Shown: positions 41,905-50,874, counted from the stretch's first letter. The stretch: DNA of 64,000 nucleotides from JBOGNO01 sp050747245 (GCA_050747245.1 JBOGNO010000005.1:192123-256122); one strand, 5' to 3'. Translations and numbers: made by a program. Notes: a model not told the origin generated them from the sequence alone.

Positions 41905-42135
41905 TCATTTCTGGTGCCCGAATTCCGCAGCCTGAGTGTGACAGGCGCTCGGCGAGATGTGGGCCGCTGAATTTCCCCGCCAAAACAGGCCGCCCGGCGG
42001 CGATGAGTTCACGCGGCTTATGGTCCTCGGCGAGCGAAAGTTTTTCAGAACGCGGTACGACATTTTTCACGTTAAACGGAAATGCGGCGGTCCGCAGTAT
42101 GGATTTGAAGATGACATCCTTGTAGCATTGCCCGC

Positions 42136-42543
42136 GTGAAAAGAATCAAATCTGACAACCGAAGTTCTCCGGCGAAAGGCAGCGGCCCTCCGAAAAACGT
42201 TGTGGAATACCTTGCGAGTTTCCCGGAACCCGCCCGCAGCGCATTAAACAAGATTCGCGCGGCGATCCGGTCTGCTTTGCCGCCAGAGGCTACCGAGACC
42301 ATCAGCTATCGGATTCCTGCGTTCAAGTACAAAGGAGTGCTGGTGTGGTTCGCCGCATTTTCGAACCACTGCAGTTTGTTCCCCACTGCCTCCGTTATCG
42401 AGGCATTTAAGAACGAACTGAAGGGCTTCCCCACATCCAAAGGAACAATCCACTTTCCCACAGACAAGCCGCTTCCGACTGCACTCGTCAGGAAACTGGT
42501 GAAGGCGCGAGTTGCGCAGATCGAAAGCAAGAAGCGCCGCTGA
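42136..42543 (+). CDS. DUF1801 (YdhG-like) protein
   Basis: This 135-residue cytoplasmic protein has the DUF1801 core: VVEYLASFPEPARSALNKIR, then ETISYRIPAFKYKGVLVWFAAF, CSLFPT and GTIHFPTDKPLP. Some members have been called iron-chaperone-like (frataxin-type fold), but the function is not settled. The GTG start has no Shine-Dalgarno; a TAGCAT box ends 7 nt upstream, suggesting a leaderless transcript. The 230 nt before it contain no gene that I trust. Confidence 0.85.
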   Translation: MKRIKSDNRSSPAKGSGPPKNVVEYLASFPEPARSALNKIRAAIRSALPPEATETISYRIPAFKYKGVLVWFAAFSNHCSLFPTASVIEAFKNELKGFPTSKGTIHFPTDKPLPTALVRKLVKARVAQIESKKRR

Positions 42544-42743
42544 CCGGGTCGTCATCAAGCCCTGTTCATGAATTCGAAAACGGTTGACCGCCCCCATGAT
42601 CACCAATCGAACGGACTCAACGCCTGGGAAACGCCGCTGACGGAGAAGTTGGTGCAGGGACAAAACAAACGTTGCAGTGTCACACATTGAAACATATAGA
42701 TTTCCGCACTGGCTCGCTGCTTCCCGAAATGAAAACCTTTCGC

Positions 42744-42772
42744 TTGCTGCGGCGTGAACGGACGGCTAGCAT
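42744..42772 (+). promoter_or_regulatory. Near-leaderless promoter of HipA-family kinase gene
   Basis: TTGCTG (42744-42749), 17 nt, then TAGCAT (42767-42772). The expected start at about 42779 is only about 3 nt before the ATG at 42782, and no Shine-Dalgarno is present. Confidence 0.5.
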
Positions 42773-42781
42773 ACGCAGCCA

Positions 42782-43576
42782 ATGCCTCTAGCTGTGGAGC
42801 AAATCCGGAGGATGAGGGGCGGAGCGCAGGCACAACTCATTCGCTGCGACGACGGAAGCTATTACATCGTGAAATTCCAGAACAATCCACAACACACGCG
42901 AATTCTGGTGAATGAATTGCTGGGCACACGATTGGCGGCGCGGCTGGGTTTGCCAGTGGCTCCTGTGGCGGTCGTGGAAGTGCCTCAGGAATTGATCACC
43001 AAGACCGAGGACCTGGTAATTCAGCTTGGCCGCGGGCGCACACCTTGCGAGGCGGGATGGCAATTCGGTGCGAGATATCCGGGCGACCCCACGCAACTTG
43101 TGGTGTACGACTTTCTGCCGGATGAACAACTACGCGAAGTGGAAAATCTATCCGATTTTTTAGGCATGCTGGTCTTTGATAAGTGGACCTGTAACACGAA
43201 CGGGCGGCAGGCGATTTTTTTTCGCGAGCGGGGCCGCTCGAAGCACGAAGCTATGATGATTGACCAAGGTTTCTGCTTCAACGCCGGCGAGTGGAATTTT
43301 CCGGATGCCCCGCTGCGCGGGTTATATGTCCGCCATCGCGTGTATCAATCCGTCGGCGGAATGAAATCGTTCGGGCCTTGGCTCGAGCGGCTGGAGCGTC
43401 TGGACGCAAGCGAGCTCGACCAGATCGCCAGCGAAATCCCGCCCGAGTGGTACAATTTCGAGACCGAAGCTCTCGAGCGGCTTTGCGAGCAGCTCCTCCG
43501 AAGAAGAAACCGGGTGAGCGAACTGCTCCTCGATGCCCGAAATTCGAGCCGGCAACCCTTTCCCAACTGGAAGTGA
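42782..43576 (+). CDS. HipA-family kinase-like protein
   Basis: This 264-residue protein resembles the shortened HipA-type kinases (the HipA_2 group) rather than classical HipA toxins. Lys31 in YYIVKFQNNPQ and Glu45 in LVNELLGTRLA match the ATP-binding Lys and its partner, and GFCF with Asp161 (MMIDQGFCF) matches the metal-binding Asp. The catalytic segment reads FDKWTCNTNGRQAIF, so the usual N-x-D-R is N-x-N-G (Asn140); whether this is family-typical or inactivating I cannot tell. The DUF3037 gene starts 4 nt after its stop, a recurring partner in my recollection. There is no HipB-like HTH gene. Confidence 0.85.
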   Translation: MPLAVEQIRRMRGGAQAQLIRCDDGSYYIVKFQNNPQHTRILVNELLGTRLAARLGLPVAPVAVVEVPQELITKTEDLVIQLGRGRTPCEAGWQFGARYPGDPTQLVVYDFLPDEQLREVENLSDFLGMLVFDKWTCNTNGRQAIFFRERGRSKHEAMMIDQGFCFNAGEWNFPDAPLRGLYVRHRVYQSVGGMKSFGPWLERLERLDASELDQIASEIPPEWYNFETEALERLCEQLLRRRNRVSELLLDARNSSRQPFPNWK

Positions 43577-43579
43577 GAC

Positions 43580-44386
43580 ATGGCCAATGAAAAACTGAGC
43601 ACGTTTACGTACCGGGTGTTGCGCTACGCGCCCAATCTGGTTCGCGATGAATGGGTGAATATCGGCGTCCTGCTCTTCGACGTTTCCCGCGGACGGCTGC
43701 ACTCGAGATTCGTCGAGGAACCGGCGGAACTTGCCCGCGTGCGGCGGTTGCATCCCGCAGCAGATGAGAATTTTCTTCGGGCGCTCCCTGCGGATTTCGA
43801 CGCACAGGTCGCGGCGGCGCCAGAAGCCAGCGCGTTCGTCGAAAAAATGGACCAGACACTCTCCAACTTGATTCAGCTTTCGCCGCAGAAGGCCGTGCTC
43901 GCGGAAGATTTCGATGCCGAGCTGGAGCGGCTCTACCGCGAGCAGGTGGCCCCGCCGCGCTACCGCGAGCGTGCCGGCCTATTTGAATCCACGCGTGCGT
44001 TTATCCGCCAAAAGTTGAGCGATGTTTTCCGCCGCCACAGAATCCTGAGCAGATTGGAGAAGGCCGTGCGCGTGGAGGAATTTACTGAGGCCGGCGATCC
44101 CCTGCGGATCGATTATGCCTACCGCTCGAACGGAACGCGGGGTTACGTGCATGCCGTGGCCCTGGCACGCGACCCGGCGCAGGCCAAAGTGCTCGCCTAT
44201 ACCGCCGAGTGCATCCGCGCGCGGCAGCCCGAGTCGGAGTTTGCCGCCATCACCGAATCTGCGCCGCAGCTGGAGAATCCACGCCATCGGTTTGTCGCGA
44301 GCTTGCTCACAACTCAGCACATCGAAATCGTTCCCCTTGCGCAGGCCGAGCAGTTCGCGGTGCGGCTGCGCACACGCCTCCGGTAA
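43580..44386 (+). CDS. DUF3037-domain protein, partner of HipA-like kinase
   Basis: This is a 268-residue cytoplasmic protein with the DUF3037 core at the N-terminus: TYRVLRYAPNLVRDEWVNIG, VLLFD, and RLHSRF. A helical middle (SNLIQLSPQKAVLAEDFDAEL) and a C-terminal alpha/beta part (YVHAVALARDPAQAKVLAYT) follow. No enzymatic function is known. It is 4 nt downstream of the kinase-like gene and must be co-translated. The pair could be a kinase with its regulator or substrate. It converges with the DinB-like gene. Confidence 0.85.
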   Translation: MANEKLSTFTYRVLRYAPNLVRDEWVNIGVLLFDVSRGRLHSRFVEEPAELARVRRLHPAADENFLRALPADFDAQVAAAPEASAFVEKMDQTLSNLIQLSPQKAVLAEDFDAELERLYREQVAPPRYRERAGLFESTRAFIRQKLSDVFRRHRILSRLEKAVRVEEFTEAGDPLRIDYAYRSNGTRGYVHAVALARDPAQAKVLAYTAECIRARQPESEFAAITESAPQLENPRHRFVASLLTTQHIEIVPLAQAEQFAVRLRTRLR

Positions 44387-44396
44387 TCCTTGCGGA

Positions 44397-44945
44397 CTAC
44401 TGCCGGCTGGCCGGCGGTATGATGCCGTTCATCCGCAGGTACTCCACCATCTGTCCGTAGTGATCCATAGGATGCCAGCAGCCCATCGAGGCATATTGTA
44501 GGCGCGTGCTCTTCCCATCGGCCAAGAGCTCGGCGGCATTTTCCGGAGTAATCGTGGCAATGGCGCGGTGGCCAAGCGCGAAGGAATCCTTCAGATATTG
44601 CACTATTTGCGCTTTGGTTTTCAGCGCGTCGGGGCCCGATTCGTTCGCAGGCGATTTTTCACCGAGGATGGTGTCGAAAAAACGGTAGTTCGCCGCGGCG
44701 ATGTGCTTTACCTGCTCGCCAAACGTGCGCACGCCCTTGAACTCACCTGTTGTGGGGGCAAACGAGTATTTGTCCTCCGGCATCGCTTCGGCAGCCCCTA
44801 CGACTTCGCGCTCGACGGTGCTGAGCTGAGAATCAAGCACGGACGCAATCGTGGGCTTCGCCGCAGGGGCCGATTGCGCGCGAACTGCGGCAACTAAAAC
44901 CGCTCCTCCAATAAAGATAAGCACGGCAATAAAAAGTTTCTTCAT
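44397..44945 (-). CDS. Exported DinB-like four-helix protein
   Basis: This is a 182-residue protein of the DinB/YfiT metal-dependent four-helix-bundle type with an N-terminal signal peptide (LFIAVLIFIGGAVLVAAVRAQ). Candidate metal ligands are His81 (EQVKHIAAANY), the His of SFALGHRAIA and the His pair in WHPMDHYGQMVEYLR. The ATG at 44945 follows GGAGG at good spacing; longer frames overlap the E2 gene. Cytoplasmic DinB relatives are thiol transferases, so an exported version may act in envelope thiol chemistry, but this is an inference. Confidence 0.85.
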   Translation of the reverse strand: MKKLFIAVLIFIGGAVLVAAVRAQSAPAAKPTIASVLDSQLSTVEREVVGAAEAMPEDKYSFAPTTGEFKGVRTFGEQVKHIAAANYRFFDTILGEKSPANESGPDALKTKAQIVQYLKDSFALGHRAIATITPENAAELLADGKSTRLQYASMGCWHPMDHYGQMVEYLRMNGIIPPASRQ

Positions 44946-45021
44946 GGAATTCCTCCGTTTCCTCTCTCTCTTTATCGCTGCGACGATTCCGCCGCGGCTA
45001 AGGGACGAAATCCGAAGTATC

Positions 45022-46362
45022 TTACTGGATGCTTTCGGTCCAATTCTCAAGCGTGTGTTTCACCTTGCCCATGAACTGGTGGGCCACGGCGCCATCCACG
45101 ACGCGATGGTCGTAGCTGAGCGTGAGATAAACCATCGAGCGGATCGCGATGGCCTCGTCCACGACCACGGGTCTCTTCTCGATCGTTCCCATACCTAGGA
45201 TGGCCACATTTGGCTGGCTGATCACCGGCAAACCCATCAGGCCGCCGAAAACTCCGGGATTGGTGATTGAAAAAGTGCCTTCAGCGACTTCTTCGGGCTT
45301 GAGTTTCTTCGATCGGGCGCGTTCCGCGAGGTCATTCAGAGTGCGGGCCAAGCCGAGGAAATTCTTCTCCTCGGCATGCTTGATAACCGGCACGATCAAT
45401 CCCCAGTCGAGTGCAACGGCGATGCCGATATTGATGTCGCGGTGCAGCACCACGTTTGTTCCGTCCACGGAGGCGTTCACCGTGGGAAATGCGCGCAGCC
45501 CCTCGACGCAGGCGCGCACGAAGAAGGGCATGAAAGTGAGCTTGGTGCCGGTGGTGCGCTCAAATTCTTCCTTGGATTTCGCGCGCAGTTTGGCAATGAC
45601 AGTCATGTCCACTTCGTCAACGGAATAGACGTGTGGCGAAACATGCTTGGACGCCACCATGTGCTCGGCAATTTTCTGCCGCATCACCGACATGGGCTGG
45701 ACCTCGTACTCTCCGAAATAGATTTTCTCTCTTGGCACGGCCGTTTGGAGTTGCGGGTGAAAAACTCCGCCCGCGGCACCGCGCACCGCAGGGGAGGAAG
45801 GCGCGGCTCCGGCGCGCGCACCGCCGGATTCGATGACGGTGAGAATGTCGCGTTTGCTGATGCGGCCCCCCGCACCTGTGCCGGTGAGTTGCGAGAGATC
45901 CACGCTGTGCTCGCGCGCCAGACGGCGGACCAGCGGAGAACTTCGGATCTTGTGGCCATCGCCTGCCGTTGAAGGTGTGGGCCGCGCGGCAACCGCTACG
46001 GGAACTGGCGCTGGTGGAGCAAGTTTCACTGCAGGAGCCGGCGCCACTGCTGCCTGTCTGGGTGCCGGGGCTTCCGGTTTCGGGGGAGCAGCGGACGCCT
46101 TCGCTGGCACCGAGGCGGGGGCGCCAGCGGCATCGATCACCCCGACCACCGTCTGAATGGGCACGGTCTGCCCTTCGGCGACTTTGATTTCCTGCAGGAC
46201 GCCTGCCGCCGGGGAGGGGATTTCCGCGTCCACTTTGTCCGTTGAAATCTCGAAGAGCGGCTCGTCGCGTTCGACCTTGTCGCCCGGCTTCTTGAGCCAC
46301 TTGGTAATCGTTCCCTCAAAAATGCTTTCCCCCATCTGGGGCATGATCACGTCCGTAGCCAT
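45022..46362 (-). CDS. 2-oxoacid dehydrogenase E2, dihydrolipoyl acyltransferase
   Basis: Core acyltransferase of a 2-oxoacid dehydrogenase complex. The 446 residues contain one N-terminal lipoyl domain with lipoylated Lys43 (STDKVDAEI), an Ala/Pro-rich linker, a peripheral-subunit-binding domain (SSPLVRRLAREHSVDLSQL), a second linker, and the catalytic domain with the active-site motif SYDHRVVDGA. It is the last gene of the minus-strand operon lpd-lipB-E1alpha-E1beta-E2, 22 nt after E1beta. Substrate (pyruvate or branched-chain 2-oxoacids) cannot be fixed by sequence reading alone. Confidence 0.95.
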   Translation of the reverse strand: MATDVIMPQMGESIFEGTITKWLKKPGDKVERDEPLFEISTDKVDAEIPSPAAGVLQEIKVAEGQTVPIQTVVGVIDAAGAPASVPAKASAAPPKPEAPAPRQAAVAPAPAVKLAPPAPVPVAVAARPTPSTAGDGHKIRSSPLVRRLAREHSVDLSQLTGTGAGGRISKRDILTVIESGGARAGAAPSSPAVRGAAGGVFHPQLQTAVPREKIYFGEYEVQPMSVMRQKIAEHMVASKHVSPHVYSVDEVDMTVIAKLRAKSKEEFERTTGTKLTFMPFFVRACVEGLRAFPTVNASVDGTNVVLHRDINIGIAVALDWGLIVPVIKHAEEKNFLGLARTLNDLAERARSKKLKPEEVAEGTFSITNPGVFGGLMGLPVISQPNVAILGMGTIEKRPVVVDEAIAIRSMVYLTLSYDHRVVDGAVAHQFMGKVKHTLENWTESIQ

Positions 46363-46384
46363 GATTCCTCTCCTCCCAAAGTCT

Positions 46385-47359
46385 TCAATAGCGTGCTAGC
46401 TCTCGCGCGGCGGCGGCAATCTTTTCCGTGTTGGGCAAAAATCGCTCTTCGAGCGGCGGCGCATACGGCACCGGCGTATCGAGCGAAGTGACGCGTGCGA
46501 TGGGTGCATCCAAGTCCTCGAAAGCCTCTTCGCAGACCAGCGCGGCGATTTCGCCGGCGATTCCACCCGTGCGCGTGTCCTCGTGGACGACGAGCAGTTT
46601 GTTCGTTTTTTTCACGGACGCGATAATCGTCTCGCGGTCGAGCGGCTGCAGGGTTCGCAGGTCCACGACCTCGGCGCTGAGGCCCTCCTTCTCGAGTACC
46701 GCCGCAGCTTCAAGAGACGCATGCATCATCGCTGCGTAGCTGATTATGGTGACGTCGTTTCCTTCCCGGCGTACGACGGCTTTGCCCAGCGGTATGGTGA
46801 ATTCCTTCTCCGGCAAATCCTCCTTGATGCGTCGATACAGAAATTTATGTTCGAAGAAGAGCACGGGATTGTTGTCGCGGATCGCGGATTTCAGCAGGCC
46901 TTTGGCGTCGTACGCGGTCGAGGGATACACGACCTTCAGGCCGGGAGTATGAACGAAGTACATTTCCGGATTCGCGGAATGAAACGGGCCGCCATGCACG
47001 CCTCCGCCGGAGGGCCCGCGCAATACCATAGGAACCGGAGCGCCCCAGCGATAATGCGACTTGGCGGCGAAATTCGTCACCTGGTTGAAGCAGCAGGCAA
47101 TAAAATCGATGAACTGCATTTCCACGACAGGGCGCAATCCCATGTAGCCCATGCCCACCGCCGCGCCGACGATGGCTGTCTCGCTGATGGGCGTGTCCAC
47201 CACACGTTCCCAGCCGAAGCGCTCAAGCAACCCTTCGGTGACCTTGAATGCGCCGCCATAAACGCCGATGTCCTCGCCGATGCAAATGACCGCGGGGTCG
47301 CGCTCCATCTCCTCGAAGAGGGCCTGGCGAATGGCTTCGAGCATGGTCACCGTAGCCAT
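46385..47359 (-). CDS. 2-oxoacid dehydrogenase E1 beta subunit
   Basis: Thiamine-diphosphate-dependent decarboxylase beta chain of 324 residues. Key features are ICIGEDIGVYGGAFKVTEGL near the N-terminus, QFIDFIACCFNQ, the GPSGGGVHGGPFHS loop and the C-terminal VTSLDTPVPYAPPLEERFLP, all typical of PdhB/BkdB-type beta subunits. The ATG overlaps the TGA stop of E1alpha, so the two subunits are translated in equal amounts. E2 follows after 22 nt. Confidence 0.95.
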   Translation of the reverse strand: MATVTMLEAIRQALFEEMERDPAVICIGEDIGVYGGAFKVTEGLLERFGWERVVDTPISETAIVGAAVGMGYMGLRPVVEMQFIDFIACCFNQVTNFAAKSHYRWGAPVPMVLRGPSGGGVHGGPFHSANPEMYFVHTPGLKVVYPSTAYDAKGLLKSAIRDNNPVLFFEHKFLYRRIKEDLPEKEFTIPLGKAVVRREGNDVTIISYAAMMHASLEAAAVLEKEGLSAEVVDLRTLQPLDRETIIASVKKTNKLLVVHEDTRTGGIAGEIAALVCEEAFEDLDAPIARVTSLDTPVPYAPPLEERFLPNTEKIAAAARELARY

Positions 47360-48621
47360 CAGCGCTTCCCCTTGCCGCTCGCCAGCAACTTCACGCGTTT
47401 CGCTCGCTGCGAAGATTTCGCCGCAGATTTCCTCGCAGGCTTTGCCGAGCGCGCGCCGTTGCCGCCCGGGGATGCCGTAGCGGCTCGCCGCGACTTAGCG
47501 CCGTGGGAGTCCTGACCGGGCAATGCTTCTCCCTTGAGACTTCCAAACCCATCCACCTCCCAGTGCGCTTTCACGCTCGATTTCGGGGGCGTCACTTCTT
47601 CCACCGGCCGCTCCCAGCGCGCTTCGATCGTATGGCAGCCCTCGCAGTAGACGCCTTGTTCGGCAAGCTCAGGCGGAGGAAGTGGCGATTCCTCCGCAAA
47701 TTTCTGGTCTTCATCGAGCTCCCGTTCGATGCGTGATTCAATCGCGGATTTCTCCTTCTCGTTCCACAGACGATTCTCGGTGAGATATTTCTCGAACCTT
47801 ACGATCGGATCCCGCAAATGCCAGTAGTCAATCATCTCTTTTGGCACATAGTCGGCTGCGTCGTGCTGCGCGTGACCCTTCATCCGCATGGTCTTCACTT
47901 CCAGCAAGAACGGGCCGCGTCCCGCGCGGCACATCTCGACTGCTTCCTTCGTCGCGTCGTAAACGGCCAGCACGTCGTTGCCATCGGCGATGGAGCTGGC
48001 GATGCCGTAAGCCTTTGCGCGGTCGGCTAGATTCTCGATCGGAACCTGCCGCTGTACTGGCGTGGAGTACGCCCACCCGTTATTCTCCACCACGACGACG
48101 ATAGGCGCGCGCTGTGCCGCGGCGAAGTTCATTCCTTCGTGGAATGCGCCCGTCGAGCTCCCGCCGTCACCGATCCAAGTGAGCGTGACGATTTTCTGGC
48201 CCAGGAAGCGGCCGGCAATGGCAACGCCGGTCATCACCGGGATCAAATCACCGAGCATGGAGATGGGAGACACCACGTGGCGATCTTTCAGGTCTCCAAA
48301 ATGACTGGTGCCGTCCTTGCCGTGTGTGGGTGATGTGAACTTCGCCATGTGCTGTGTGAAAATGTCGCGCGGGCGGAAGCCCTTCACCAGCAACGCACCG
48401 ATATTGCGGATCATCGGGGCCAACCAGTCGCGGGGCTCAAGCGCATAGGCCGTGCCAACGGAAACGGCTTCCTGTCCAAGACTCGAGTACAGTCCGCCAA
48501 CGATTTTATTTTGCCGGAAAAGGCGGACCATGCGCTCCTCGAGCGAGCGGTTCAGCCGCATGAAGTAATGCAGCTCGAGCTGCTGTTCGCGGGTAAGCGA
48601 ATGCTTCATCGCGACGGTCAT
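47359..48621 (-). CDS. 2-oxoacid dehydrogenase E1 alpha subunit with basic C-terminal tail
   Basis: Alpha chain of the E1 decarboxylase, 420 residues from the ATG that overlaps the lipB stop. The TPP motif is GDGGSSTGAFHEGMNFA ... VVENNGWAYS, and the phosphorylatable-loop analogue is KGHAQHDAADY. After the conserved end (ERELDEDQKFAEES) it carries VYCEGCHTIEARW and a low-complexity extension; residues 375-420 contain 15 Lys/Arg and no acid. Such a tail is not usual in E1alpha. It may bind nucleic acid, polyphosphate or E2. The tail still precedes a perfect stop/start overlap with E1beta. Confidence 0.93.
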   Translation of the reverse strand: MTVAMKHSLTREQQLELHYFMRLNRSLEERMVRLFRQNKIVGGLYSSLGQEAVSVGTAYALEPRDWLAPMIRNIGALLVKGFRPRDIFTQHMAKFTSPTHGKDGTSHFGDLKDRHVVSPISMLGDLIPVMTGVAIAGRFLGQKIVTLTWIGDGGSSTGAFHEGMNFAAAQRAPIVVVVENNGWAYSTPVQRQVPIENLADRAKAYGIASSIADGNDVLAVYDATKEAVEMCRAGRGPFLLEVKTMRMKGHAQHDAADYVPKEMIDYWHLRDPIVRFEKYLTENRLWNEKEKSAIESRIERELDEDQKFAEESPLPPPELAEQGVYCEGCHTIEARWERPVEEVTPPKSSVKAHWEVDGFGSLKGEALPGQDSHGAKSRRAATASPGGNGARSAKPARKSAAKSSQRAKRVKLLASGKGKR

Positions 48622-49364
48622 CAGGCCTCCACCACCGCCTCGAGAGTAACGGATTCGTGAGCTGCGAGATGCTCCTCGAGTGCGCTGCGTCCCATCGTGA
48701 TCATTTTGAGGCCGAAAAGATCTCCGAGGTGCGCGACAATTCGCGGAGAGATTTCTTCCCGCGACACGGCACGACCCAAAAGCTTCTCCAAAGACGTCGT
48801 TTGCTTGTCGGCAATCCCGCAAGGCACAATCAAATCAAAATATCGCAGATCAGTGGCGACGTTGTAAGCAAACCCGTGCGAAGTGACCCAGCGACTCAAG
48901 TGCACTCCAATGGCAGCGAGTTTTTCGGCGCCCACGGGCGTCTCCACCCAAACACCGGTGAGCCCGGGCACGCGGCACGCGACGATTCCCAGTTCCGATG
49001 TCGCGCGGATCATGGCTTCTTCCAGCTGGCGAACGTACCAGGCAACGTCGCGGCGAATTTCGGCTAGATTGAGGATCGGATATCCAACTATCTGGCCTGG
49101 GCCATGATACGTGATGTCGCCACCGCGATCGGTGGCGTGGAATTCGACTCCCATCTGGCGGAGGAGTTGATCGGAAGCGCGTAGATGTTCGCGACGGCCA
49201 TTGCGCCCAAGGGTGATAACGTGCGGGTGCTCGCATAACAAGAACACATCGGGAACGTGTCCCGCCTTGCGCAGAAAGACGAGGCGACGCTGCAGCTCGT
49301 ACGCACGGTTGTAACCGATGAGCCCGATGTCAACTACCCAGCAGATTTTTTCGTCCTGCGCCAA
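48621..49364 (-). CDS. lipB: Octanoyl-ACP:protein octanoyltransferase
   Basis: Transfers octanoate from acyl carrier protein to lipoyl domains such as that of the neighbouring E2. The 247 residues contain RGGDITYHGPGQIVGYP, the catalytic Lys in EKLAAIGVHLSRW and the catalytic Cys in VPCGIADKQTTSL. The start is TTG with AAGGA overlapping the lpd stop, and the end overlaps the E1alpha start by one base. No lipA is in the window, so sulfur insertion must be done by an enzyme encoded elsewhere. Confidence 0.94.
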   Translation of the reverse strand: MAQDEKICWVVDIGLIGYNRAYELQRRLVFLRKAGHVPDVFLLCEHPHVITLGRNGRREHLRASDQLLRQMGVEFHATDRGGDITYHGPGQIVGYPILNLAEIRRDVAWYVRQLEEAMIRATSELGIVACRVPGLTGVWVETPVGAEKLAAIGVHLSRWVTSHGFAYNVATDLRYFDLIVPCGIADKQTTSLEKLLGRAVSREEISPRIVAHLGDLFGLKMITMGRSALEEHLAAHESVTLEAVVEA

Positions 49365-49373
49365 TTCCGTTCC

Positions 49374-50771
49374 TTATACGTTGATCGAGAGGCCCCGGAT
49401 GCTAGCAAACGCATCGCCAAGCCCCTCCCAAATGGTGGGATGAGCATGGATCTGGGCCATCATGTCTTCAATCGTGGCCTCGAGACCGATCGCCGTGACC
49501 GGTTCGGCGATAGTTTCCGTTGCTAGGGGTCCGATTATATGCACCCCAAGAATTTCTCCGTATTTTTCCTCTGCTACCACTTTTATGAAGCCCTCATGTC
49601 TGCCGAGAATCGTCGCTTTGCTGTTGCCCAAAAAAGGAAATTTCCCTGTCTTCACCGTGTAGCCTGCCTCGCGCGCCTGTTTCTCGGTGAGGCCAATCGA
49701 GCCAATCTGTGGCTCGCAATAAGTTGCATTCGGACAGCGGCGGCGGTCAAACGGCTGCACCGGCTTCCCAGCCATCCTACCGACTGCGATGATTCCCTCC
49801 ATGGAAGCCGCATGTGCGAGCTGCGGCAATCCCGCGACGATGTCTCCGATTGCATACAGGCGCGGCTCGGCGGTTTCAAGGTACTCGTTCGCGTGGATGA
49901 AACCGCGCTCGACCTTCGCTTTCGCTTTGTCGAGGCCGATGTTTTCCGTCATCGGACGCCGGCCCACCGCGATGAGGACCTTTTCCCCGGATATCGTCTG
50001 CGATTTGCCGATTTTGTCGGTAAAGGCCACGCTTGCGCCCTTCACATCTTTCTTGACGGAGTCCACTTTCGCGCAGGTCTCGACGCGGATGCCTTGTTTC
50101 TTGAAAGCCTTTTCGAGCTCAGGTGAAATCTCCTCATCTTCGAGCGGCACGACCCGCGGCAGCATTTCGAGAAGCGTCACTTCGGAGCCAAATGTGCGAT
50201 AAATCGAGGCGAACTCCACGCCTACCGCACCGGCGCCCACAATAATCAGCGACTTCGGAATCTGAGGAAGCTGGAGAATCTCGCGATTCGACAAAATCGT
50301 CTTGCCGTCAATCTCCACCCCTGGCAGTGAACGAGCTTCCGAGCCAGTGGCAAGCATCGTGAACTGCGTCTCAATCTCGCTAGACTTTCCGTCTTTCTCG
50401 ACCGAAACGCGACCGGGTCCGACAACGCGGCCCCAACCGGTCATCGACTCGACTTTGTTTTTCTTGAACAGGAACTCGATGCCCTTCGCATGCTTTGTGA
50501 CGATCTTTTCTTTCCGCGCCAGGATGGCGGGCCAGTTCACTTTCACATCCTTGACCTCGAACCCGAATTCCTTGGCGTTTTGAAAATCGTGATACAGCTC
50601 GGCGTGATGAAGCAATACCTTGGTCGGAATACAGCCGATGTGCAAGCACGTGCCGCCGAGAAATCCGTCCTTTTCAACTACGAGAGTCTTCAATCCCCAC
50701 TGACCGGCGCGAATCGCAGCGACATAACCGCCTGGGCCGCTCCCGATGATGACTAGATCATATTTGGCCAA
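49374..50771 (-). CDS. lpdA: Dihydrolipoyl dehydrogenase (E3)
   Basis: Flavoprotein that reoxidises dihydrolipoamide with NAD+. The 465 residues show the FAD-binding VIIGSGPGGYVAAIRAGQ, the redox disulfide GGTCLHIGCIPTK, the NAD-binding IIVGAGAVGVEFASIY, the second FAD motif LYAIGDIVAG, and the C-terminal catalytic His-Glu pair in AIHAHPTIWEGLG (the written motif is QIHAHPTIWE). It is the first gene of the operon and has its own promoter. Confidence 0.96.
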   Translation of the reverse strand: MAKYDLVIIGSGPGGYVAAIRAGQWGLKTLVVEKDGFLGGTCLHIGCIPTKVLLHHAELYHDFQNAKEFGFEVKDVKVNWPAILARKEKIVTKHAKGIEFLFKKNKVESMTGWGRVVGPGRVSVEKDGKSSEIETQFTMLATGSEARSLPGVEIDGKTILSNREILQLPQIPKSLIIVGAGAVGVEFASIYRTFGSEVTLLEMLPRVVPLEDEEISPELEKAFKKQGIRVETCAKVDSVKKDVKGASVAFTDKIGKSQTISGEKVLIAVGRRPMTENIGLDKAKAKVERGFIHANEYLETAEPRLYAIGDIVAGLPQLAHAASMEGIIAVGRMAGKPVQPFDRRRCPNATYCEPQIGSIGLTEKQAREAGYTVKTGKFPFLGNSKATILGRHEGFIKVVAEEKYGEILGVHIIGPLATETIAEPVTAIGLEATIEDMMAQIHAHPTIWEGLGDAFASIRGLSINV

Positions 50772-50874
50772 ACGGATCCTCCCAGCGGGCCTCGTCCCGC
50801 TCGATCAAATAGGAATGAGGTGGGCGCGAAAGCGGGGACTCACGATTGTTTCGTTCGTCCCGCACGAATTCTTC

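Noticed and set aside
41957..42139. 60-residue plus-strand frame between the acidic/basic protein and DUF1801 genes
   Set aside because: It has no ribosome-binding site or recognisable composition and overlaps the next start.
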